From an uncultured Ruminococcus sp. (GTDB taxonomy: Bacteria; Bacillota; Clostridia; Oscillospirales; Acutalibacteraceae): a stretch of DNA of 16,717 bases. Position numbers and translations under genes: made by a program. Position 1 is the first letter of the stretch. Every line of letters starts with the position of its first letter. Below, in pieces: positions 1-7,543 of the stretch. The notes beneath the pieces are model-generated. The model was not told the DNA's origin, made no database searches, and saw nothing but the letters and a program-made list of their open reading frames with translations. The stretch spans positions 1 through 16,717 of the forward strand of contig CADCQO010000099.1 of NCBI GenBank assembly GCA_902803585.1, in the 5' to 3' direction.

Positions 1-1
1 A

Positions 2-811
2 TTGTCAGAAGATGGTGCGTCCAATGCAGCAGAAGCAATTATGACGACTGACACTATCGCAAAGGAAGTGGCGGTAGAAACAACCATCAACGGTAAGAAA
101 GTTACTGTCGGCGGTATTTCAAAGGGCAGCGGTATGATTCATCCGAACATGGCAACCATGCTTTGCTTTGTCACAACAGATGCTGCCGTTTCTGCAGAAA
201 TGCTTCAGAAAGCAGTAAAAACCGCAGCAGATCAAACTTTCAACATGATCAGCATTGACGGTGATACTTCCACCAACGATATGCTGTCCGTCATGGCATC
301 AGGTCTGGCAGGAAATGATGAGATCACAGAAGAAGGCGAAGCATACACCCTTTTCTTAGAGGCCCTGACGGCTGTTTGCAGAGCGCTTTCCAAGATGATG
401 GCAAAAGATGGGGAAGGTGCTACAAAGCTTCTGATTTGTCATGTTACCGGTGCGAAAACCGAACAGGATGCAAAAGGCATTGCAAAGTCCGTTATCTGTT
501 CCAGCCTGCTGAAAGCAGCAATGTTTGGCGCAGATGCCAACTGGGGCAGAGTGCTGTGTGCTATTGGCTACGCAGGCTGCGAAGTTGATGTACACAAAGT
601 AAATGTTGCCTTTGCTTCCGCAGCCGGTCAGATAGATGTCTGCCGCAACGGCGCAGGTATTGATTTCTCCGAAGAAATTGCTAAAAAGGTATTGACAGAG
701 GACGAAATCACCATACTGGTTACGCTGCATGACGGTGAGGGAACAGCTGAAGCATACGGCTGTGATCTGACCTACGAATACGTTAAAATCAACGGCGACT
801 ACAGAACCTGA
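2..811 (+). CDS. argJ: Glutamate N-acetyltransferase / amino-acid acetyltransferase ArgJ, C-terminal part (5' end outside window)
   Basis: ArgJ moves the acetyl group from N-acetylornithine to glutamate, giving ornithine and N-acetylglutamate (the cyclic arginine route, cytoplasm). The reading frame is open from base 2, and the TTG there is not a real start: the residues read straight into the family core. About 269 residues are visible; full ArgJ is about 400, so roughly a third is missing upstream. The self-cleavage site is clear: KGSGMIHPNMATML, where the Thr codon at 155-157 follows Ala and becomes the catalytic N-terminal residue of the beta chain after autoproteolysis. The C-terminus ends in the typical DLTYEYVKINGDYRT. 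It is the first visible gene of an argJ-B-D-F run; argC would be expected just upstream. Whether it also accepts acetyl-CoA (bifunctional type) cannot be read from the sequence. Confidence 0.96.
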   Translation: MSEDGASNAAEAIMTTDTIAKEVAVETTINGKKVTVGGISKGSGMIHPNMATMLCFVTTDAAVSAEMLQKAVKTAADQTFNMISIDGDTSTNDMLSVMASGLAGNDEITEEGEAYTLFLEALTAVCRALSKMMAKDGEGATKLLICHVTGAKTEQDAKGIAKSVICSSLLKAAMFGADANWGRVLCAIGYAGCEVDVHKVNVAFASAAGQIDVCRNGAGIDFSEEIAKKVLTEDEITILVTLHDGEGTAEAYGCDLTYEYVKINGDYRT

Positions 812-846
812 GTCGTCCGCAACAATAAAAAAGCCAGGTGAAGAAA

Positions 847-1707
847 ATGCGTAATATCTCCAATCAGGACAGAGCAAATGTATTGGTACAGGCTTTGCCG
901 TATATTCAGAAATGGGCAGGAAAAACGATTGTCGTAAAATACGGCGGAAATGCGATGATAAGCCCCGAACTGAAAGAAGCGGTTATGAGTGATATTGTGC
1001 TGCTGCAGCTTATCGGCATCAATGTAGTGCTGGTACATGGCGGCGGTCCTGAAATCAGCGGAATGCTGAATAAAATCGGCAAGGAAAGCCGTTTTGTCAA
1101 CGGACTAAGAGTGACCGATGCCGAAACGATCGACATCGTGCAGATGGTTCTGGCGGGCAAGGTCAACAAAAGTCTGGTACAGCTTTTAGAGCAGCACAGC
1201 GGTAAAGCAATCGGTCTGTGCGGTCTGGACGGCAGAATGATCATGGCGGAGAAGAAAGCTTCAGGCATTGATCTGGGCTATGTAGGCGAGATCACCGAAA
1301 TTCACACCGAAGTGATTGAAAATGCGACAAAGAATGGTTATGTGCCGATTATCTCTACAGTAGCAGGCGGCTATAACGGTGACGTTTATAATATCAACGC
1401 CGATCTGGCAGCAGCGCGTATTGCCTCTGAAATGAAGGCGGCCAAGCTGATTCTGATGACGGATATCAGAGGTTTGTTGCGGGATAAAGATAACGAGGCA
1501 ACCTTGATTCCTGTGGTAAATGTCAGCGAAGTACCGTCCCTCAAGCGTGAAGGCATTATCTCCGGCGGTATGATTCCGAAAATTGACTGCTGTGTAGAGG
1601 CAGTCCGCAGAGGTGTAAAACGGGCGCATATCATAGACGGCCGTATCCCTCATTCTATTCTGATTGAGATGTTCTCCGATGAAGGTATCGGAACGATGTT
1701 CTATTAA
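847..1707 (+). CDS. argB: Acetylglutamate kinase ArgB
   Basis: ArgB phosphorylates N-acetylglutamate with ATP, the second step of arginine synthesis. The 286-residue product has the amino-acid-kinase motifs in order: KYGGN near the N-terminus, VHGGGPEIS (glycine-rich phosphate loop), LAGKVNKSLV, NINADLAAA, LMTDIRGLL and GGMIPKID with the conserved lysine near the C-terminus. I chose ATG 847, because AGGTG at 836-840 sits 6 bases upstream; a GTG at 838 is in frame but would overlap that ribosome site. The N-terminal helix (about 20 residues before KYGG) and the EMFSDEGIGTM tail resemble the hexameric, arginine-inhibited type of the enzyme, so feedback inhibition by arginine is a reasonable inference. 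It lies 35 bases after argJ and 13 before argD, so co-transcription is expected. Confidence 0.97.
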   Translation: MRNISNQDRANVLVQALPYIQKWAGKTIVVKYGGNAMISPELKEAVMSDIVLLQLIGINVVLVHGGGPEISGMLNKIGKESRFVNGLRVTDAETIDIVQMVLAGKVNKSLVQLLEQHSGKAIGLCGLDGRMIMAEKKASGIDLGYVGEITEIHTEVIENATKNGYVPIISTVAGGYNGDVYNINADLAAARIASEMKAAKLILMTDIRGLLRDKDNEATLIPVVNVSEVPSLKREGIISGGMIPKIDCCVEAVRRGVKRAHIIDGRIPHSILIEMFSDEGIGTMFY

Positions 1708-1720
1708 AGAGGTGTTTCAG

Positions 1721-2896
1721 ATGTCTTTTGAAGCAATTAAAAATGATGAACAACAGTATATGATGCATGCCTACGGAAGATTTCCTGTTGCATTGGTCAG
1801 CGGAAAGGGTGCTGTTGCTAAGGACGTAGACGGCAAAGAGTATGTTGATTTTACCAGCGGTATCGGCGTCAACTGTTTAGGTTACTGCGATGAAGGCTGG
1901 ACAAAAGCGGTAAGCACACAGGCAGCTACGCTCCAGCATATTTCCAATCTTTATTATTCACCCTTGCAGACAGATGTCGCAAAAAAACTGTGTACTCTGT
2001 CCGCAATGGAAAAGGCGTTTCTCTGCAACTCCGGCGCAGAAGCCAACGAATGCGCCATCAAAATTGCCAGAAAATACAGCTTTGACAAGTATGGCGGCGG
2101 CCGCCAAAAGATTGTGACACTGGTTAATTCTTTTCACGGAAGAACCGTCACAACTTTGGCTGCGACAGGTCAGGACGTTTTCCATAACTATTTCTTTCCG
2201 TTCACAGAAGGATTTACCCATGCACAGGCAAATGATACAGATGACCTGAAAGCACATATTACAGAAGACGTATGTGCAGTGTTCATCGAATTGGTGCAGG
2301 GTGAAGGTGGCGTGATGCCGCTGGAACCGGAATTCGTGAAAGCGATAGCGTCACTCTGTCAGGAAAAGGATATTCTGCTGATGGTTGACGAAGTACAAAC
2401 CGGTATTTCAAGAACAGGTGATTTCTTCTGCTATCAGGGTTACGGTTTACAGCCTGATGTTGTTACAGCAGCAAAGGGACTGGGCGGCGGTTTGCCAATT
2501 GGTGCCTGCCTGTGCGGTGAAAAGACAAAGGACGTTTTTGTACCAGGTTCTCATGGTACAACCTTTGGCGGCAATCCGATTGCCTGTGCGGCAGCAAAGG
2601 AAGTCCTTTCCCGTGTCGCAGCACCGGAGTTTTTGCAGGAAGTCAAAGCAAAAGGCGAATATATCCGTGAAAAACTGCAAAGTATCGGTAATGTAAAGGA
2701 AATCAGAGGCAAGGGAATGATGATCGGTATTGTAACCGAGAAGGATAATGCAAAAGAAATGGCGGGCAAATGTCTGGAAAACGGCTTGCTGATTCTGACA
2801 GCTAAAAATCTTCTGCGTTTGCTGCCGCCGCTGACGATTACCTACGAAGAAATTGACAGAGGTTTGCAGATTCTCAAAAATACAATGGAGGCGTGA
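1721..2896 (+). CDS. argD: Acetylornithine aminotransferase ArgD
   Basis: A PLP-dependent class III aminotransferase that converts N-acetylglutamate semialdehyde to N-acetylornithine using glutamate. The 391-residue product shows NSGAEANE (residues 103-110), the aromatic-anchor segment NSFHGRT (136-142), VDEVQTGISRTG with the PLP-ring aspartate at 223, the Schiff-base lysine in TAAKGLGGGLPIGA (K252), and HGTTFGGNP (278-286). The frame is open further upstream into argB, but ATG 1721 has AGAGGTG 6 bases before it and gives the normal family length. The position in the operon between argB and argF supports ArgD over other class III enzymes; like many ArgD proteins it may also act on succinyl-diaminopimelate intermediates, which the sequence does not decide. 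Confidence 0.96.
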   Translation: MSFEAIKNDEQQYMMHAYGRFPVALVSGKGAVAKDVDGKEYVDFTSGIGVNCLGYCDEGWTKAVSTQAATLQHISNLYYSPLQTDVAKKLCTLSAMEKAFLCNSGAEANECAIKIARKYSFDKYGGGRQKIVTLVNSFHGRTVTTLAATGQDVFHNYFFPFTEGFTHAQANDTDDLKAHITEDVCAVFIELVQGEGGVMPLEPEFVKAIASLCQEKDILLMVDEVQTGISRTGDFFCYQGYGLQPDVVTAAKGLGGGLPIGACLCGEKTKDVFVPGSHGTTFGGNPIACAAAKEVLSRVAAPEFLQEVKAKGEYIREKLQSIGNVKEIRGKGMMIGIVTEKDNAKEMAGKCLENGLLILTAKNLLRLLPPLTITYEEIDRGLQILKNTMEA

Positions 2897-2899
2897 GTT

Positions 2900-3811
2900 A
2901 TGAAACATTTACTGAAAATGCTGGATCTTTCCAGTGAGGAAGTTGTAGAGATCCTGAATTTAGCCGATCAGCTCAAATACGAGCAGAAACATGGTATTCC
3001 GCACAAACTGCTGGAAGGAAAATCACTGGGATTGATTTTTGAAAAGGCCTCAACCCGTACAAGAGTATCATTTGAAGTTGGTATGTATCAGTTAGGCGGC
3101 CAGCCGATTTTTCTTTCTTCCAAAGATATGCAGATTGGCAGAGGAGAACCGGTACAGGATACTGCAAGAGTTCTTTCACGCTATCTGGACGGTATCATGA
3201 TTCGTACTTTTGAACAGAGCGAAGTAGAGGATCTGGCGAAGTACGGCAGTATCCCGATTATCAACGGTCTGACAGACTTCTGCCACCCCTGCCAGATTTT
3301 AGCTGACCTGATGACAATTCGTGAATTCAAGGGCAAGCTGGACGGTCTTAAAATGTGCTTTATCGGTGACGGAAATAACATGATGAATTCCCTGATTGTC
3401 GGCGCGCTGAAGACGGGTATGTCTATTGCTGTTGCTTGTCCGGAAGGTTATGAGCCGCATACAGATGTTCTGGCATTTGCAAAGGAATTCGGTGATAAGT
3501 TCCAGATGTTCCGCACCCCCAAAGAGGCGGTTGTCGATGCTGATGTTGTTATTACAGATGTATGGGCTTCTATGGGACAGGAAGGTGAAGCAGAGAAGAG
3601 AAAGCAGGCCTTCGCAGGTTATCAGGTAAATGATGAACTGATGTCACTGGCAAAGCCTGATGCAATGGTACAGCATTGCCTGCCGGCACACAGAGGCGAA
3701 GAAATCACAGAAGAAGTCTTTGAAGCCCATGCTGCCGAAATCTTTGAAGAAGCTGAAAACAGACTCCATGCACAGAAGGCTGTCATGGTAAAGTGTCTGA
3801 GCAGTCAGTAA
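2900..3811 (+). CDS. argF: Ornithine carbamoyltransferase ArgF
   Basis: ArgF joins carbamoyl phosphate and ornithine to form citrulline. The 303-residue protein has the carbamoyl-phosphate loop STRTR at residues 51-55, HPCQ at 129-132, the ornithine-binding DVWASMG at 220-226 and the catalytic HCLPAHRG at 259-266. This set marks ornithine and not aspartate carbamoyltransferase. The start ATG is 3 bases after the argD stop, with GGAGG (2887-2891) inside the end of argD, so translation is probably coupled. The biosynthetic operon context argues against the catabolic enzyme (arcB), which normally sits with arcA and arcC. A hairpin terminator follows 22 bases after the stop. Confidence 0.97.
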   Translation: MKHLLKMLDLSSEEVVEILNLADQLKYEQKHGIPHKLLEGKSLGLIFEKASTRTRVSFEVGMYQLGGQPIFLSSKDMQIGRGEPVQDTARVLSRYLDGIMIRTFEQSEVEDLAKYGSIPIINGLTDFCHPCQILADLMTIREFKGKLDGLKMCFIGDGNNMMNSLIVGALKTGMSIAVACPEGYEPHTDVLAFAKEFGDKFQMFRTPKEAVVDADVVITDVWASMGQEGEAEKRKQAFAGYQVNDELMSLAKPDAMVQHCLPAHRGEEITEEVFEAHAAEIFEEAENRLHAQKAVMVKCLSSQ

Positions 3812-3833
3812 CAGATTATTGATACAGTCAATC

Positions 3834-3864
3834 AAAACGGAACGGTGTCCGGCTGTTCCGTTTT
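3834..3864 (+). terminator. Rho-independent terminator of the arg operon
   Basis: A perfect 10-bp stem, AAAACGGAAC / GTTCCGTTTT, encloses an 11-base loop and ends in TTTT. It lies 22 bases after argF and separates the arginine genes from the next unit. The U tract is short, so some read-through is possible. Confidence 0.8.
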
Positions 3865-3930
3865 GTGCGTGAATGTCAGAATCTCTATTATATTGAAGAG
3901 CGGTAAATTCATTTTTGTTAATTATTTAAC

Positions 3931-3960
3931 TTGAAAGCAGTACCGTTTCTGTTGTAATAT
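3931..3960 (+). promoter_or_regulatory. Candidate sigma-A promoter for the ectB-like / ATP-grasp unit
   Basis: TTGAAA (3931-3936), an 18-base spacer and TAATAT (3955-3960) lie between the arg terminator and the aminotransferase gene, about 95 bases before its start. The leader contains a small dyad, GTACC ATAAG GGTAC (3968-3982), that could be an operator or a 5'-UTR hairpin. The -10 box is a near-consensus match, so this is moderately supported. Confidence 0.5.
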
Positions 3961-4055
3961 GTTAGAGGTACCATAAGGGTACAAGACCGCTTGACAGTGG
4001 TGTTTGATACAGCAGAAAAAATAACCCAACGATAAAAGGAAACGGAGAGATGAAC

Positions 4056-5318
4056 ATGGATACATCCGTATTTGAAAGCTATGAGTCGGAGGTACGCTCC
4101 TACTGCCGCCATTTTCCGACTGTGTTTACAAAAGCAAAAGGTGCCAACTTCTACGATGAAAACGGCAGAAAGTATATTGACTTTTTCTGCGGGGCAGGTG
4201 CTGTTAACTATGGTCATAATAACCCTGAGATCAAGCAGAAGCTGATCGACTACCTGATGTCGGACGGCATTATGCATGCTCTGGATATGTATACCGTTCC
4301 CAAAAGAGAGTTTATCGAAACTTTTGAGGAAAAGGTGCTGAAACCCAGAGGACTCAACTACAAGATACAGTTTCCCGGTCCGACAGGTACGAATGCAAAT
4401 GAAGCAGCGTTGAAATTGGTTCGTAAATTTACAGGCCGTCAGAATGTTTTTGCTTTCATGGGTGCTTTTCATGGAATGACTCTCGGTTCACTTTCTCTCA
4501 CAACTGATAAGGGCTCCCGCAAGGGTGCTGGTGTACCGCTCGAAAATGTTACCTTTATTCCTGCACCGTATATGTTTCCGGAGCTGGATGTCATTGCTTA
4601 TATGCAGCGTCTGCTGGACGATGACCACAGCGGTATTGAAAAGCCTGCTGCTGTGTTCCTTGAAACAATTCAGGCAGAAGGCGGTATTCGTGTCTTTACC
4701 GTTGATTTCCTTAAAAAACTGCGTGAGTTCTGTACAAAGAACGATATTCTGATGGTTGTTGACGATGTACAGGTAGGCTGCTGCCGCAGCGGTACATTCT
4801 TCTCCTTTGAGCGGGCAGGTATTCAGCCGGATATCGTTACAATGTCCAAGTCTATCGGCGGTTATGGTCTTCCGCTGGCACTGACACTCATCAATCCTGC
4901 GATTGATGTATGGACACCCGGTGAACATAACGGTACTTTCCGTGGCAATCAGCTTGCTTTTGTTGCGGCAAAGGGCGGTATTGAGTATATGCTTTCCCAT
5001 AAGGTCGAAGAGCAGGTACAGAAGAAGTCCGCAGTCATCAAAAACTATCTTGAGCAGGAAGTCCTGCCGCTGGACAGCCGTCTGGAGCTGCGCGGCATGG
5101 GCATGATCTGGGGTATCGAATTTGAAAAAATTCCTGTTGTTGGTCTGGCAGACAGAGTTATTGAGCAGTGTTTTGCAAATGGTCTGATCATCGAGGGCGC
5201 AGGCCGTAAGAATTCCGTTGTAAAACTGATGCCTCCGTTGGTTATCAGTGAAGAAGAACTGACAGAGGGAATGACGATCATTAAGAAATCCGTTCAGCAG
5301 GTACTGGCAGCTCTTTGA
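4056..5318 (+). CDS. ectB: EctB-like diaminobutyrate--2-oxoglutarate aminotransferase
   Basis: A PLP-dependent class III aminotransferase whose sequence matches the EctB type, which makes L-2,4-diaminobutyrate from aspartate semialdehyde and glutamate. With ATG 4056 the protein has 420 residues. Telling segments are ESEVRSYCRHFPTVF near the N-terminus, GAGAVNYGHNNPE, FPGPTGTNANEAALKLVRK, AFHGMTLGSLSL, VVDDVQVGCCRSG (PLP-ring aspartate) and the Schiff-base lysine in TMSKSIGGYGLPLAL (K265). ATG 4056 is preferred because GGAGAG lies 6 bases upstream; ATG 4050 is also in frame but almost touches that site. No ectA or ectC is present, so ectoine is an unlikely product. The next gene is an ATP-grasp ligase 28 bases downstream, suggesting diaminobutyrate (or a related diamine) is used as a building block. 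Fold and family are secure; the exact substrate is inferred. The gene symbol names the family only. Confidence 0.85.
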   Translation: MDTSVFESYESEVRSYCRHFPTVFTKAKGANFYDENGRKYIDFFCGAGAVNYGHNNPEIKQKLIDYLMSDGIMHALDMYTVPKREFIETFEEKVLKPRGLNYKIQFPGPTGTNANEAALKLVRKFTGRQNVFAFMGAFHGMTLGSLSLTTDKGSRKGAGVPLENVTFIPAPYMFPELDVIAYMQRLLDDDHSGIEKPAAVFLETIQAEGGIRVFTVDFLKKLREFCTKNDILMVVDDVQVGCCRSGTFFSFERAGIQPDIVTMSKSIGGYGLPLALTLINPAIDVWTPGEHNGTFRGNQLAFVAAKGGIEYMLSHKVEEQVQKKSAVIKNYLEQEVLPLDSRLELRGMGMIWGIEFEKIPVVGLADRVIEQCFANGLIIEGAGRKNSVVKLMPPLVISEEELTEGMTIIKKSVQQVLAAL

Positions 5319-5346
5319 CAGAATTCTTACAAATGGAGAATGACAG

Positions 5347-6366
5347 ATGAATTTAAACTATTTGATGCGGGTACTGGGCGGTGCCAGCTTTAAGAAAATG
5401 AAGGAAGCCATCAATACCGTACATGAAAAGTCGGGCAAAAGCAAGTTTACAACGTTTTTTGATATGCTCGGCTGTTCTATGCGGTACGGAGCCGGCTATA
5501 ACGATTATATCATCTTTGAGTTCTACAAGATGAACGGCAAGCAGCGTAAAACCTATATGACCCGTATGAAAAACAAATGGCTCATTTCGCATATGAACGA
5601 TGAACAGTATGTGCGCATTTTTGATGAAAAGAATCTCTTTGATAAGAAATTTGCGCCGTTCATGGGGCGTGAAATTCTCGATCTGGCGGAGATTGATTTT
5701 CCTCGTTTTGAACAGTTCATACAGGGAAAAGAATACTTTTTTGCCAAGCCGAATATTGGTGAAAGCGGTAAAGGTATCGAGAAGATCAAGGTGGCTGATT
5801 TTGCTTCAGCGAAAGAACTGTACGAATACGTCAAATCTCCCGAAAAGAATTTTGGTGTTATCGAGGAAGTAATTGTACAGCATCCCGACGCTGCGAGAAT
5901 CTATCCGTATTCGCTGAACTGCCTGCGTATTGTGACATTGGTGAATAACGGTGAAGCACATATTCTCTATGCAGTTTTCAAGATGGGCAACAACGGCAAG
6001 TTTGTTGATAATCTTGAAAATGGCGGTCTGGCTTGTCATTTTGATCTTGATAAAGGAGAAATCGTGGGAAGAGGTCATACTTCTGCGCTGATTTGTTATG
6101 ACGCTCATCCGGCAACAGGAATTCCGTTTGTCGGTTATAAACTGCCCTATATGAAGGAAGTAAAGGAACTGGTGAAGAAAGCAGCACTGGTAATTCCGAC
6201 TTTCCGTTATGTTGGCTGGGATGTTTGCCTGACAGAAAACGGTCCTGCTATCGTAGAAGGAAATGACTTTCCTGCTTACGATTTCCCTCAGCTTCCTGAT
6301 GATGATAAACCTCGTATTGGTTTGATTCCCAAAATTGAAAAGTGCGGTATCAAAGTTAAAAAATAA
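5347..6366 (+). CDS. ATP-grasp ligase, sugar-transfer-associated family
   Basis: A 339-residue protein with an ATP-grasp fold, resembling the family called sugar-transfer associated ATP-grasp (ATPgrasp_ST). Visible elements: a helical N-terminal part (about 1-125), the ATP-binding lysine in FFAKP (K134), the flexible glycine loop GESGKGI (138-144), hinge acids VIEE (171-174), the LRIVT strand with R194, DNLENGG (221-227), and metal ligands in WDV (D292) and VEGNDFPAYD (E304, N306). ATP-grasp enzymes join a carboxylate to an amine through an acyl-phosphate. GGAG at 5335-5338 precedes ATG 5347. It follows the EctB-like gene by 28 bases, so the pair is probably one transcript; I infer that it couples diaminobutyrate, or a derivative, to a carboxylate on a peptide, sugar or wall component. 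No signal peptide or membrane helix is seen. The substrate is unknown. Confidence 0.82.
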   Translation: MNLNYLMRVLGGASFKKMKEAINTVHEKSGKSKFTTFFDMLGCSMRYGAGYNDYIIFEFYKMNGKQRKTYMTRMKNKWLISHMNDEQYVRIFDEKNLFDKKFAPFMGREILDLAEIDFPRFEQFIQGKEYFFAKPNIGESGKGIEKIKVADFASAKELYEYVKSPEKNFGVIEEVIVQHPDAARIYPYSLNCLRIVTLVNNGEAHILYAVFKMGNNGKFVDNLENGGLACHFDLDKGEIVGRGHTSALICYDAHPATGIPFVGYKLPYMKEVKELVKKAALVIPTFRYVGWDVCLTENGPAIVEGNDFPAYDFPQLPDDDKPRIGLIPKIEKCGIKVKK

Positions 6367-6413
6367 TTAGCTGGCAGCAGCTGCCCTGTACTATTGTTCT
6401 AAAACAAAAAAAT

Positions 6414-6468
6414 ATTCCTCCCAAGGACACAGCTTTGTTTGAAGCAGTTTTCTTCGGAGGAATTTTTT
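6414..6468 (+). terminator. Rho-independent terminator after the ATP-grasp gene
   Basis: Outer arms ATTCCTCC (6414-6421) and GGAGGAAT (6456-6463) form an 8-bp stem ending in a six-T tract (6463-6468). The 34-base interior can fold again through GCTT / AAGC (6432-6435 with 6442-6445). A smaller dyad, GGCAG CAG CTGCC (6373-6385), lies nearer the stop codon and has no T tract. The terminator ends 4 bases before the sigma-G -35 element of spoVAD and insulates it from the upstream genes. Confidence 0.75.
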
Positions 6469-6471
6469 GTT

Positions 6472-6501
6472 GTATGACTGCCGAAAAATACGGGCATACT
6501 A
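6472..6501 (+). promoter_or_regulatory. Sigma-G (forespore) promoter of spoVAD
   Basis: GTATG (6472-6476), an 18-base spacer and CATACTA (6495-6501) fit the known sigma-G pattern of GYATR, 18 bases, CATnnTA. Transcription would begin near 6508, giving a leader of about 25 bases before the AGGGAG ribosome site and ATG 6533. Sigma-F recognises similar sequences and cannot be excluded. No sigma-A promoter was seen in this gap. Confidence 0.72.
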
Positions 6502-6532
6502 CTGTAAAAACACAGTAGGGAGTGAACCCCAT

Positions 6533-7543
6533 ATGGCGGAAAGAATGGGACAAGGAACAATTTGTATAACGGGAAATATTGTGATTCGTGCATCGGCAGG
6601 CATTGGCGGAAAGAAAGAAAAAGAAGGCCCGCTCGGAGCATATTTTGACGTAACTTTCCGGCATGATAAATTAGGTCAGTTGACGTGGGAAAAAGCAGAA
6701 AGTACGCTTCAGACTGTAGCGGTGCGTACGATGCTGCAAAAAGCCGTGCTTGATACAGCAGATGTTGATATTATTTTTGCTGGCGATTTACTCAATCAAT
6801 GTATTTCATCTACGTTTGGGTTGCGGGAGTTAGGCATACCGCTGCTCGGTCAGTACGGAGCCTGTTCTACGATGGCGCAGACATTGGCAGCAGGAGCAGT
6901 TTTTGTGGACGCAGATGCAGTGATAAGAGCGGCTGCTGTCACATCTTCGCATTTTTGCTCAGCAGAACGGCAGTTCCGACTGCCGATTGAATACGGTGGT
7001 CAGCGTACGCCAACTGCCCAGTGGACAGTGACAGGAGCCGGTGCAGCGCTGCTCGAAAAGGGAAAAAGTACCGATATTTGTATCCGTCATATTACTGTGG
7101 GACGCATCAATGACCTTCAGATCAAAGACGCTAATAATATGGGTGCGGCAATGGCGCCTGCAGCAGCCGATACAATCAGCCGTTATTTAGAGGATACGCA
7201 CACAAGCATTTTTGATTATGACCTTATTTTAACAGGAGATCTGGGACTGGTGGGTTCCCGTCTTCTGTGTGAGCTGATGCTGCAAAAGGATATTGACATT
7301 GCAGGCAGGCATCAGGACTGCGGATGTTTGATTTATGACCGTGAAACGCAGGACGTTCATGCAGGCGGTTCAGGCTGCGGCTGTGCAGCATCGGTATTTT
7401 GTTCCTACATTATGCAGCGGCTTCAGCGAAAAGAGCTGAGGAATATTCTCTTTATTGCTACCGGTGCGCTGATGTCGCCGACTTCCTCCCAGCAGGGCGA
7501 AAGTATTCCGGGTATCGCACATCTTCTGCATATTACTGCTTAG
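6533..7543 (+). CDS. spoVAD: Stage V sporulation protein AD (SpoVAD)
   Basis: SpoVAD is a thiolase-fold protein of the SpoVA channel that brings dipicolinic acid into the forming spore. The 336-residue length matches the family. Recognisable segments: FAGDLLNQ (D84), GIPLLGQYGACSTM (thiolase-type cysteine C111), the SSHFCSAERQFR region, TAQWTVTGAGAAL (161-173), LILTGDLGLVGS, and GALMSPTSSQQGESIPGIAH (311-330) near the end. AGGGAG (6517-6522) precedes ATG 6533; the frame is open to 6467, but that stretch contains the terminator tail and promoter. Expression is expected in the forespore from the sigma-G site upstream. Unusually, the usual partners spoVAC and spoVAE do not flank it: an ATP-grasp gene lies upstream and a convergent glycosyltransferase downstream, overlapping by 11 bases. 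The partners may lie elsewhere in the genome, or this may be a stand-alone paralogue. Confidence 0.93.
   Translation: MAERMGQGTICITGNIVIRASAGIGGKKEKEGPLGAYFDVTFRHDKLGQLTWEKAESTLQTVAVRTMLQKAVLDTADVDIIFAGDLLNQCISSTFGLRELGIPLLGQYGACSTMAQTLAAGAVFVDADAVIRAAAVTSSHFCSAERQFRLPIEYGGQRTPTAQWTVTGAGAALLEKGKSTDICIRHITVGRINDLQIKDANNMGAAMAPAAADTISRYLEDTHTSIFDYDLILTGDLGLVGSRLLCELMLQKDIDIAGRHQDCGCLIYDRETQDVHAGGSGCGCAASVFCSYIMQRLQRKELRNILFIATGALMSPTSSQQGESIPGIAHLLHITA

Noticed and set aside
838..846. GTG 838 as the start of argB
   Set aside because: It overlaps the AGGTG ribosome site that is correctly spaced for ATG 847.
1664..1720. Longer ArgD N-terminus reaching into argB
   Set aside because: The extra 19 residues are argB read in another frame; ATG 1721 has a good ribosome site.
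3960..4000. Possible T-box riboswitch (AGGGTACAAGACCGC resembles part of the T-box antiterminator)
   Set aside because: The leader from the candidate promoter is under 100 bases, with no specifier stem or following terminator, and the T-box core is broken.
3991..4019. TTGACA at 3991-3996 as a -35 box
   Set aside because: The box is perfect, but nothing like a -10 element lies 16-18 bases downstream.
6467..6532. Longer SpoVAD start at TTG 6467
   Set aside because: That stretch contains the terminator T tract and the sigma-G promoter, and ATG 6533 gives the normal family length.
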